Shown piece after piece: positions 6,347 through 14,496 of a DNA stretch of 17,638 bases (position 1 is the first letter of the stretch; each line of letters begins with the position of its first letter). The DNA lies in assembly GCA_017475805.1 (NCBI GenBank), contig JAFVEW010000016.1:1-17638 (forward strand), in the 5' to 3' direction. The notes below the pieces were generated by a model that saw nothing but the letters and a program-made list of their open reading frames with translations, made no database searches and was not told the origin of the DNA. The translations under genes and the position numbers were made by a program. This stretch comes from Synergistaceae bacterium. GTDB lineage: Bacteria > Synergistota > Synergistia > Synergistales > Aminobacteriaceae.

Positions 6347-8632
6347 ATGAAAAAATTTATTTTGGTATTTTGCTTACTGCTTTTTTCGGCTCAGGCTTAT
6401 GCGAAAAGCGCGCCTTTTAACCTCTCACATCTTGCGTACAGCGTACCCAAAGATTTTGTGAGAGTTGCTGATGATGAAAATTTGCCGGCTTCTTTTGATT
6501 TAAGAGATTTCAATGCTGTTGCCAATGTCAGGTCGCAAGGAAATTGGGGAACATGCTGGGCATTTGGTTTTCTTGCGGCTGTCGAGTCAAGTTATTTAAC
6601 GCAGGTCAGCAATGATATAGGGAAATATATTGGTGATTTAGGCAACGCGAATACTACTGATTTATCAGAACTTCATCTTGCTTACTTTGTTAGTCATGGG
6701 CTTGCGGAAAAGCAGAACTTCAGCGTTATTGATAAAAAAACAGACAAACTTGCCAAAACACCAACGATGGCACAATCTTTGAATAACGGCGGTTATAACA
6801 TTACATCTGTCGCGGCACTGACTCGCGGTTACGGATGGGGGCCGGTATCAGAACTTAATTATGACGAACTCTACTATACAAAATATGCAGATGTCAGTGA
6901 TGATGTCGTTGATAAACTTGCTCTGAATATAAAAAGCCTTGACCAATATTCAACTGCTCTAAGAATTACTGACGCGTCATATTTGGTTGCTATTGATAGA
7001 GAAAACGTTCGTCTCATGTTCAGCACTGAAGAAAACAGAAACATCATCAAGAAATTTATCATGAAAAACGGTGCTGTTGCGGTAGCTTATAACGCGGCAA
7101 GCAATATGTTTCTTAACCAAAATACGGGAGCATATTTTTATTCTGAAAATGATATTTCAGATGACGATGAAGATAAGCCGGCTAATCAGACAAATCATGT
7201 AGTTTCAATAATAGGCTGGGATGATGATTTCTCAGTTGATAATTTCAACAGCAAAGACGTAACGCGCCCTGAACATAATGGAGCATGGCTTGTCCGCAAT
7301 TCATGGGGAGATTGGGCAAATGACGGTTATTTTTGGATTTCATACGAACAGTATATGCTTGAAGGGACAGCATTTATTGTTGAATCTGCTGATAAAACTT
7401 TGAGAACATACGGCTATGATGACTTAGGCTGGACTTCTTCATGGGGCAACGGTGAAAAGACAGCTAAAGCCGCAAATATCTTCAGGGCAAAGAGCTATGA
7501 AACTCTTGAAGGAGCAGGCTTTTACACGACAGATAATAACGCAACAGTCAGCGTGAAAATTTACAACTATGGAAAAACTCACCCCAATCACTCTGATGAT
7601 CCCACAGCTTCAATAAATATCGAAAGCGGCTCGCCTACTGTATCTAAGACTGCGACTTACGAACTTGCCGGTTATCATACAATGAAATTTGATACTTTTC
7701 CGTCAATTAAAAGCGGTGATTATTTCGGAGTTGTTGCGGAATTTTCTAACGCCTCATATGATTTGCCCGTAGCAGTTGAACAGAGGATTAACGGATATTC
7801 TGACTTTGCGTTAGCTTTTGACGGTGAGAGTTATTTTTGGGACGGTTCAAAATGGTTTAACGGTGCGTCCAATACAGAAGCAAGCGGTGATATGACGTTG
7901 CATATGCCATCTAATGCTTGTATCAAGGCTTTTACAAAGTGCAATGACGGCAAAGTTTATTTTATTGAGGACGATAGCGGAAAAAGCATTGACGGAATTG
8001 GTGTAAAAAATATGCCGGAGCTAACTGTTTCAGAAACTGCAATCGAAGACAATAATCCGATTGAAAACGAAGACAGTTACAAAGGGCGCGTAATCTCACA
8101 AATTGCTGTCGATAATGACGGCGAGCCGCTTGCAGAAGGAATATCATTAGATGTTGATTTGGTGTATATCCAAGAATTTGAAGAATACACGCCACATTCT
8201 GTATCTAAAAACGGTCTGCTTGAAATTTCGCAGGAATTAGACCCGATGTACCCCGCTGATTATGTTCCAAGTTTTTATATGCAGGACGGATTTATGTATC
8301 CGGTTTATGCAACTTCTCTCATAACTAAAAAAGGCGGAAGTATAACGATTGACGCTGATAATCTGATTGGCAATTACGGCAAAAAAATTAAAGTTCCGGC
8401 AGGGTATTACGATGTAATTTATACACGCCCTGATGATGAATTTATTGGTGCGTTACGTGTTATTGAAATCACGGAAGCTAATGAAAAAGAAGCTGATGAC
8501 GAAGATGATGATGCAGAGAAAGAAAAATCTGTTACTGTTAATTCATCAAACAGCGGTTGTAATTCAGGCTTAACGATGTTAGGTCTTGGTCTTGTATCAA
8601 TGGCAATAATGAGAAAGAAGGTATTGAATTGA
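6347..8632 (+). CDS. Secreted papain-family (C1) cysteine protease with lectin-like domain and Synerg-CTERM tail
   Basis: A 761-residue exported cysteine peptidase. Signal peptide 1-19 (cleavage AYA/K). The C1A catalytic domain spans about 46-345. Gln64 of the oxyanion hole and catalytic Cys70 lie in QGNWGTCWAFG, His284 in NHVVSIIGW, and Asn318 in RNSWG. All needed residues are present, so it should be active. No long inhibitory propeptide is present; only about 25 residues separate the signal peptide from the DLRD-type mature start. Residues about 345-535 fit the lectin-like domain that often follows bacterial C1 peptidases. Residues about 540-720 are beta-rich and unassigned. The C-terminus has an acidic linker, NSGCNSG, a hydrophobic segment and RKK, a Synergist-type sorting signal. 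GGAAGG precedes the ATG. It is likely surface-anchored and degrades host or dietary proteins. The last bases overlap the next gene. Confidence 0.92.
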   Translation: MKKFILVFCLLLFSAQAYAKSAPFNLSHLAYSVPKDFVRVADDENLPASFDLRDFNAVANVRSQGNWGTCWAFGFLAAVESSYLTQVSNDIGKYIGDLGNANTTDLSELHLAYFVSHGLAEKQNFSVIDKKTDKLAKTPTMAQSLNNGGYNITSVAALTRGYGWGPVSELNYDELYYTKYADVSDDVVDKLALNIKSLDQYSTALRITDASYLVAIDRENVRLMFSTEENRNIIKKFIMKNGAVAVAYNAASNMFLNQNTGAYFYSENDISDDDEDKPANQTNHVVSIIGWDDDFSVDNFNSKDVTRPEHNGAWLVRNSWGDWANDGYFWISYEQYMLEGTAFIVESADKTLRTYGYDDLGWTSSWGNGEKTAKAANIFRAKSYETLEGAGFYTTDNNATVSVKIYNYGKTHPNHSDDPTASINIESGSPTVSKTATYELAGYHTMKFDTFPSIKSGDYFGVVAEFSNASYDLPVAVEQRINGYSDFALAFDGESYFWDGSKWFNGASNTEASGDMTLHMPSNACIKAFTKCNDGKVYFIEDDSGKSIDGIGVKNMPELTVSETAIEDNNPIENEDSYKGRVISQIAVDNDGEPLAEGISLDVDLVYIQEFEEYTPHSVSKNGLLEISQELDPMYPADYVPSFYMQDGFMYPVYATSLITKKGGSITIDADNLIGNYGKKIKVPAGYYDVIYTRPDDEFIGALRVIEITEANEKEADDEDDDAEKEKSVTVNSSNSGCNSGLTMLGLGLVSMAIMRKKVLN

Positions 8633-11178
8633 ATTTTACCAAATTAAATAGGGCGGTTTATATCGCCATTGTTGCGATTTTACTCTCTATGGCTCAGGCT
8701 GTATGCGCTGAAACAATTACGAACGGATACACTACGGCAAGCGGTGATAAATACGACTTGCTCAAAGGTGTTTTTTTGTTTCCGTCGGAAGTAAAAATTA
8801 ATAACAAATTAAAGGATATTCCGGCAACGTTCTTTTTCTCGGAGGGCTTTTTCGCAGAAACCCCCTATGTTTATAATAATCATCTTGCAACGGCTTCGCT
8901 GTGTTTAGCGATGGCTGGTTTCTATTCAAACGAAGGAGAAACAGGTTCGGACGCTGATTATTCCAACAAAAACAAAAATATACGCAATTACATGAAAGAC
9001 ATCGGCGTTGATGAAGCGAACATTTATGTCAATCATTATAACACGATCCGTCCGCAGACCGACAGCATAGGCGTTACTATCGGCTCAAAGATACAAAACA
9101 ACAACAGACGGCTTGTAATCATTTCAATTCGCGGTTCAAACTACGAAAGAGAATGGACAAGCAACGTAACACTTGGCACTGAGCAAGAAAACAATGGTGA
9201 GGCAAAAGGCTTTTCCACGGCAGCGCAGATTGTTTTTTCCGAAATTAACAAATATATTAAACAGAAAAATTTAAGTTCTGATATTGAGAAAGGCAATGTC
9301 GATTTTTGGATAGCAGGTTATTCACGCGCAGGTGCAACGACAAACCTCACTGCCAAACGCTTGGTTGATGAATATGTTTCAAAAGGCAACAAAGTATTTG
9401 CATATTGCATTGAAGCACCAATGGGCGGTTGGAAGACAGCAGAGAAGAGCGGCTCAGATTACAACTGCATTCACAGCGTAATCAACCGCAATGACATTGT
9501 ACCAAGAGTTGCGCCGGGCTTCATGAACTTCAAACGTTACGGTGTTGACCATTATCTTCCAGGCTCTGACGCAGACTCAATCGTTGAGGGAAGCGACGGC
9601 AACAAGCACGACAACGAATTTTACAAGACTGATACAAGCAACTACATTCCAATCTATGAGAAGATGATTGATCAGCTTGTCGTGGTCAATAATCAATTCG
9701 CATTCGATGACGGTTTCTCTGTTCAAGGACTGGATTTAAGGTGGGTGCGTACTAATCTTCTTTTCCGCGAGGGAGAAAAAATGTACATGGACGATTTCCT
9801 TGATGAGTTCGTCAAAAATTTGTGCGAATGGACAAGCATGACACGCGAACATTACAACGCAAAGGGCGTTAATGACCTTGACATGGGCTATCTTATCGAC
9901 GGCAACATACAAGGCGCATTGCGTGATTGTATGTCTATTCTCTATGGCAGTACAACCGAAGAGACAAAAGCATTTGGTGATAACTTGAAATCATTTTGGA
10001 AGAACGCCGGCATCAATAAGTGGAAAGAACTTGTCGAGCTGATAATTTATCCCTTGCGGAAATGGAACGAACCTCAATGGTCATACAAAGCATATTACAT
10101 CAAGAAAGCTATACGTTGGCTTGATGACAGTGATTGCTTCGTACCGCTAAATCTTGACGCGCCTGAAAAAGAAAAACTGCTCAGGACTGATATGCCAATT
10201 TTAATGGAATTTTTGTTGACTTATGCCGCTTCGGATTACCAGAGCGAACTTCACGGAACAAGCGGACTTAGCCAGCTTTTGACGTTCCTCGCTAATGCTC
10301 ATAATATTGGTATGAACCATTATCCTGAAGTAACTTTGGCTTGGCTTCGAGCGCAAGATACACTCTATGATAACGAAACAACTGTCCCTACTGTATCTAC
10401 GGTTAATATCGCTTCTATTGAAACTCCGATGGCAATCGTGGCGGCTGACAACAGCGATAAGGTCGTTATAGGCATTGGAGAAATTCCTGATGTCTTTGTC
10501 AAACATGGGGCGAAAGAGGCATACCTGCCCACAACGGTAAAGGTTTATTACTCGGACGGAACATCAGAAGACACAACTGTAACTTGGGACGATAAAACCA
10601 CGTATTATGTACATAAAGATCCAAATGACGATACAAGCGATTGGGTGGTACTGAATGAAAATACAGATTCGCACCCGATTGAGGAAATTATATGGGTATC
10701 GAATGGAAAAGTTTCGCTACCGGCTGGAGCAACGCTTGATGATGGGCTTGATAGCACGGTAACAGGCTGTGTTTATGAAGCAGGGATAGCAGATTTGCCT
10801 ATTCCGTCGGCTTCGTTAATAGACGGTGAATACGATGGTCCGCAGACTATAACCCTGAGTGCAGATATTGAAGACCGCGAGATATACTATTGCGTCTCAA
10901 CTTCCGATAGCGACGCTGAACCAAATTATTTGAAGTACACCAAACCAATCATATTGGGAGAAGGCCTCACAACGTCCGCGGATTTTATTCTGCTCGCCTA
11001 CGTCAAGGGCGATATGGAAAACTACGATGACAGCGATGTTGCAATATGGGAATACACAATCAGTCCGGCAGACGCTTCAACGGTTAATAACAGTAACAGC
11101 GGATGCAATAGCCTCTGTGGCATAGGCGTTGGCTTGTCATGTCTTCTGCTTTTCAGACGGAGAACGTTGAGAAAATAG
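8629..11178 (+). CDS. Exported lipase-like alpha/beta hydrolase with Ig-like and chitobiase-like domains and Synerg-CTERM tail
   Basis: An 849-residue protein starting at TTG, which overlaps the TGA of the protease gene (TTGA, 4 bp), with AAGAAGG seven bases upstream; this suggests translational coupling. Signal peptide about 1-27 (cleavage VCA/E). Residues about 80-320 form a class-3-lipase-like hydrolase. The nucleophile elbow GYSRAG holds Ser232, Asp289 lies in INRNDIVPR and His308 in GVDHYLP, a plausible triad in the right order, and ISIRGS (166-170) fits the oxyanion strand. A helical insert runs from about 320 to 600. Residues about 611-700 resemble a bacterial Ig-like domain (LPTTVKVYYSDGT followed by VTWD), and about 724-813 a chitobiase C-terminal/Fn3-associated module. 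The tail NSNSGCNSLCG plus a hydrophobic segment and RRRTLRK is a Synergist-type sorting signal. It is probably a surface lipase or esterase; the substrate is unknown. Confidence 0.85.
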   Translation: MNFTKLNRAVYIAIVAILLSMAQAVCAETITNGYTTASGDKYDLLKGVFLFPSEVKINNKLKDIPATFFFSEGFFAETPYVYNNHLATASLCLAMAGFYSNEGETGSDADYSNKNKNIRNYMKDIGVDEANIYVNHYNTIRPQTDSIGVTIGSKIQNNNRRLVIISIRGSNYEREWTSNVTLGTEQENNGEAKGFSTAAQIVFSEINKYIKQKNLSSDIEKGNVDFWIAGYSRAGATTNLTAKRLVDEYVSKGNKVFAYCIEAPMGGWKTAEKSGSDYNCIHSVINRNDIVPRVAPGFMNFKRYGVDHYLPGSDADSIVEGSDGNKHDNEFYKTDTSNYIPIYEKMIDQLVVVNNQFAFDDGFSVQGLDLRWVRTNLLFREGEKMYMDDFLDEFVKNLCEWTSMTREHYNAKGVNDLDMGYLIDGNIQGALRDCMSILYGSTTEETKAFGDNLKSFWKNAGINKWKELVELIIYPLRKWNEPQWSYKAYYIKKAIRWLDDSDCFVPLNLDAPEKEKLLRTDMPILMEFLLTYAASDYQSELHGTSGLSQLLTFLANAHNIGMNHYPEVTLAWLRAQDTLYDNETTVPTVSTVNIASIETPMAIVAADNSDKVVIGIGEIPDVFVKHGAKEAYLPTTVKVYYSDGTSEDTTVTWDDKTTYYVHKDPNDDTSDWVVLNENTDSHPIEEIIWVSNGKVSLPAGATLDDGLDSTVTGCVYEAGIADLPIPSASLIDGEYDGPQTITLSADIEDREIYYCVSTSDSDAEPNYLKYTKPIILGEGLTTSADFILLAYVKGDMENYDDSDVAIWEYTISPADASTVNNSNSGCNSLCGIGVGLSCLLLFRRRTLRK

Positions 11179-11191
11179 GAAACATTCCAAG

Positions 11192-12493
11192 ATGAGGAAG
11201 TTTATCCTGACGCTGTTGCTTGTCGCGTTAATGACAAAAACAGCATCGGCTGGCCTTTTCGATAATGTTGAGGTCAGCCGTCTTATCGATGAAAATTATG
11301 CGCTGGTACAAAAAGACGGCTGGGCGGAATTACGAATACCCCAGTCTCTTCACCGTATCGGCAGAACTGATTTTGCCCCGAATGCTGTTGACGTTGCGGA
11401 TAAGCTATGTTCGGCTGGATATGAGGTTTATATTGTTGGAGGGGCGATTCGCGACATCATTCTGGGCAAGCCTACCAACGACTTCGACATTGCTACAAAC
11501 GCGACCAATGAGGCGATAAAGGACATACTTGGCAACGTAACATTTCACAAGGCTGACGGCAAACTCTTTTGTTACGCTCACTAACCTGACGGGGACGTTG
11601 ATGTCGCGACGTTTTACAACATTCCATCAGCATACATTGGACAACACGGCGTGCCTGACTTCGACCCGAACGAGAGTACCACGATACTTGCCCGGAACGA
11701 CTCTTTCAGGCGCGACTTGACCGTTAACGCGCTGTACTACGACATGAGGACAAATGAAATAGTGGATTGGCACGGAGGTCTGCACGACCTCAGAAACAGA
11801 GTTCTTGACACATTAACTGACGCTGATTTATCAATTCGGAACGCTCCGCCAAACGCTATCAGAGCACTGCGTTTTAAGGCACGGTACGGTTTCCGTTTTT
11901 CTGAACGTTTGGAAAAAGCCATGAAAGATCATGCCGCTGAATACCTTTCGTTGCTAAGTTCAGGTTCACTTGGCAGTCAGACGCAGCGAATGTTTAGAGG
12001 AGGTTTCGCCGTGAACAGCTTTGAAGTATTGACGGATTACAACGTCATGGGTAGCTTATTTCCGCCAGTGAAAGAACTTGCGTCCAGTGTGCCCTATTTG
12101 GCATTTGAGAAAAGTGCCATGCAGCTCATCGATGAACAGCGCAAAAGTAACGGCACGATAACACGCAGTTTGGTCATGGCAGTGGTACTTTGGCCTGCCG
12201 TTGAGGAACGCGCAAGGGTATCAGGTTTCGAGAAAGCTGTGAAAGAAACGCTTGATGAAGAAAGCAGAGTTTACCGTTTCGCCAAAAACGAGCGTGAGAA
12301 TGTTGAGAGTCTTCTTCGCTTCGAGTACTCATTGACATTGACGCCTCTGAACGTGAAAGAAGCAACAGCCTCGCCATTCTTGAATGATGCCTTGCTTATC
12401 CTGAAGGTTCGGGCATTGAGCGATCCTGACGCAGCGCGGGTTCTGAATTTCCTGCTGGAACAGAACGAAAATGCTTTGCCGGAAGCGGCATAA
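11192..12493 (+). pseudogene. Exported CCA-adding/poly(A)-polymerase-type nucleotidyltransferase paralogue interrupted by one in-frame TAA
   Basis: The reading frame is continuous over 433 codons except for codon 131 (TAA at 11582-11584). The next gene has TAT (Tyr) at the aligned place (YAH-stop-PDGDVDVATF against FAHYPNEVIDVATF), so one base change explains it. Signal peptide 1-20 (ASA/G). The class II nucleotidyltransferase head includes IVGGAIRD (81-88), the metal-binding pair Asp97/Asp99 (NDFDI), RRDLTVNALYYD (173-184) and HGGLHDLRNRV (194-204). The usual EDxxR nucleotide-selecting motif is replaced by NAPPN (217-221). It ends soon after the body domain and lacks the EndoU domain of its neighbour. 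The ATG lies 13 bp after the lipase stop with only a weak AGGA. It could be a true pseudogene, a split protein (GTG restart at 11651), a readthrough product or a sequence error; the intact downstream half argues the lesion is recent. Confidence 0.85.
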
Positions 12494-12514
12494 ATATTTA
12501 ATGGAGAGATTTTT

Positions 12515-14272
12515 ATGAAAACAATTTCAAAAGTGTTGCTTGCTGTCTTTTTGGGTTTATGCTGTGAACTATTTGCTGTGCCGTCGCTGTCGGCGGAAAC
12601 TACCGTTACTCAAAAAATCTCATTCAGTGCCGAGATCAATAATTTAATTGACGAAAATTACAATCTTGTTTGCCGGAACGGCTATGCAAAGCTCGTCATA
12701 CCACAGACCCTGCACGGTATAGTAGAAAATCAATTTTCCCCGAACTGTATAGCGGCGGCTAAAACGCTCATCGAAGCAGGACATAAAGCCTACGTCATCG
12801 GCGGCGCGGTGCGGGACTTAATAATGGGCAAAACGACCAACGACTTTGATATCGTAACAAGCGCAACTAACGATGAGATAAAAGCTCTCCTGCCTGATGT
12901 GGACTTCCATACCATACAAAGCGGTGTGGAATACGCTTTCGCCCATTATCCAAACGAAGTTATTGACGTTGCGACTTTCACCAATATTCCGGCTGTCTAT
13001 CATGGACGGGACGGCATTCCCGATTTTGACCCGTCAGAACTTTACGGCAGGGATCTTTTGAGCGACTCTCTCCAAAGAGATCTGACTTTCAACGCGCTCT
13101 ATTATGATGTTGAGACTGGAGACCTGATCGATTTTCACGGCGGTCTGCACGACATACGTGACGGAGTGATAGACACGATGACGGACGCTCACTTGGAATT
13201 TTCCTATAAGCCGCAGAACGCCATTCGAGCCTTGCGCTTTAAATCCCGTTACGGTTACAGGCTGAGTCCTCGCGTTGATAAGGCCATTCGCGCTCACATC
13301 GGTGAATACATTGCCCAAATGAAAGGGACTACCTTGTCCAACGAGATAACCAAAATGGAGTTCAATGGATACAGCCTGGCCTGCTGGAAAGCACTATCTG
13401 AATATGGTGCGCTTCCTTATGTCTTTCCTCCGTTGTCAGGCCTTTACGAAACTTCAGCCTACCGTAATTATATGGAGACGGTTCTATCTTCGTTGGATAC
13501 AGTTTACGAAAAAAACAAAGCTGACAGGGGATACAAGAGATATTTCATCGCTGCTGCACTATTGCCGGCTATTGAACGCGAAATGATGAACGGAACGTCT
13601 TTTCAAGAAAGTTTGTCGAAAATACTCGACGAGGAGGGCAGGACTTACGTTTACTGGAAGACGGAACGGCGGGAGCTGGAAGAATTTTTAAGCGTTGAAT
13701 ACCGCCTGACACACCCTCAAGGACTTCAACCTGTCTCGGCACTTGTGTCAAGCTCGTATTTTCCTGCTGCCTTTGAACTTCTGAAAGTTCGTGCAGATAT
13801 GACCCCGTCGCTAATTGGAGCTGTAGCCTTCTGGACACGCCGGATTCCATATGATGCAGATGTGCTGAAAACACTCCAGAACACGGAGAACTTCCAGCAA
13901 GCCGCCATCGGGCATATTTTCATGGGAGAGATAAGAGGCGGGGCAGCGAACGGCTATCATTACGCGAGAATTAAAAATGCCAGAGGCTATATTCTGCCCT
14001 CAACAAAGGAATACACAGATGATTTCGGATCTTATAAGGCAAAAATCGCGGTAGACGGAATGACAAAGGACGCTAACTTTGGATATTCCACATTTTTCCC
14101 CGATGCCATGAGTCCTCAAGATGTCATTGACACAATCAACGAAGCATACGGGAACAGAACACTGTTGCCGGAGACTGATAACGCCTTTATCGGCTTCGCG
14201 GCGAATGGCATGGAGATTATGCTGTTTATCGACAGCCGTGAAAAGATCATCTCCGCGTTCCCTTGTCCGTAA
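12515..14272 (+). CDS. Exported nucleotidyltransferase (CCA/poly(A) polymerase family) fused to a bacterial EndoU-type RNase domain
   Basis: A 585-residue protein with a signal peptide (hydrophobic 7-22, cleavage near SLSA/E at 27-28). Residues about 38-75 form a small N-terminal region shared with the preceding paralogue (LIDENYNLV, IPQTLHGI). The class II nucleotidyltransferase head follows: VIGGAVRD (94-101), Asp110/Asp112 (NDFDI), QRDLTFNALYYD (187-198) and HGGLHDIRDGV (208-218). A helical neck/body runs to about 455. At the EDxxR position it has YKPQN (231-235), so canonical CTP/ATP selection is not expected. Residues about 463-583 read as bacterial EndoU: His467 in GHIFMGE, His482 in GYHYA, Lys508/Lys510 in SYKAK and STFFP (525-529), then SPQDVIDTINEAY. 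EndoU enzymes cut RNA at U, giving 2',3'-cyclic phosphate; in contact-dependent inhibition toxins they can target tRNA. No CTERM tail, so it is probably released. GGAGAG precedes the ATG, 21 bp after the paralogue. Confidence 0.85.
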   Translation: MKTISKVLLAVFLGLCCELFAVPSLSAETTVTQKISFSAEINNLIDENYNLVCRNGYAKLVIPQTLHGIVENQFSPNCIAAAKTLIEAGHKAYVIGGAVRDLIMGKTTNDFDIVTSATNDEIKALLPDVDFHTIQSGVEYAFAHYPNEVIDVATFTNIPAVYHGRDGIPDFDPSELYGRDLLSDSLQRDLTFNALYYDVETGDLIDFHGGLHDIRDGVIDTMTDAHLEFSYKPQNAIRALRFKSRYGYRLSPRVDKAIRAHIGEYIAQMKGTTLSNEITKMEFNGYSLACWKALSEYGALPYVFPPLSGLYETSAYRNYMETVLSSLDTVYEKNKADRGYKRYFIAAALLPAIEREMMNGTSFQESLSKILDEEGRTYVYWKTERRELEEFLSVEYRLTHPQGLQPVSALVSSSYFPAAFELLKVRADMTPSLIGAVAFWTRRIPYDADVLKTLQNTENFQQAAIGHIFMGEIRGGAANGYHYARIKNARGYILPSTKEYTDDFGSYKAKIAVDGMTKDANFGYSTFFPDAMSPQDVIDTINEAYGNRTLLPETDNAFIGFAANGMEIMLFIDSREKIISAFPCP

Positions 14273-14283
14273 ACAGGGAATGC

Positions 14284-14328
14284 AACACGGACTGTCGTGC
14301 TATCAGTTAAAGAACAACAGTCCGTGTT
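14284..14328 (+). terminator. Strong intrinsic terminator of the exported-protein operon
   Basis: AACACGGACTGT (14284-14295) pairs perfectly with ACAGTCCGTGTT (14317-14328), giving 12 bp and a 21-nt loop, followed by two more T and CAAG. It lies 12 bp after the EndoU-fusion stop codon. The T-run is short, but the stem is strong and well placed; it separates the operon from the convergent Rpn-type cluster. Confidence 0.75.
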
Positions 14329-14334
14329 TTCAAG

Positions 14335-14469
14335 TTAATGACATGGAATATTATCCTCGAGAGCCAAATTTATGAAATCGTTGTTCATCAGCGTCATCTT
14401 TGCGATTTCTTCCTGTGTCTGAAGCGTAATTTTATTTACAACGCGCTTCGGCGGCTTACGTTTCGGCAT
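14335..14469 (-). pseudogene. 5' remnant of a PD-(D/E)XK (Rpn-type) transposase/nuclease gene, 44 codons
   Basis: The frame begins MPKRKPPKRVV and continues to KMTLMNNDFINLALEDNIPC before stopping. It resembles the first part of Rpn/PDDEXK family transposase-like proteins, where a MTLMDDxFM...DNI segment is followed by roughly 200 more residues carrying the nuclease core; none of that core is present here. A good ribosome binding site (GGAAAGAGG on the minus strand) precedes the ATG, and the frame starts 27 bp after the stop of the neighbouring 283-residue gene on the same strand. It was probably cut short by a deletion or rearrangement joining it to the operon terminator region. The family assignment is by memory of the N-terminal pattern. 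Confidence 0.6.
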
Positions 14470-14496
14470 TTACAAACCTCTTTCCAATAAATTTTT

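Noticed and set aside
12515..12600. Lipoprotein signal (lipobox) in the EndoU fusion because of Cys16/Cys17
   Set aside because: The residues before the Cys (L-G-L-C) do not fit a lipobox, and a normal signal peptidase site SLSA/E follows.
122..14272. Prophage or integrative conjugative element
   Set aside because: Apart from the recombinase there are no phage, relaxase, conjugation or replication genes, and no tRNA attachment site is visible.
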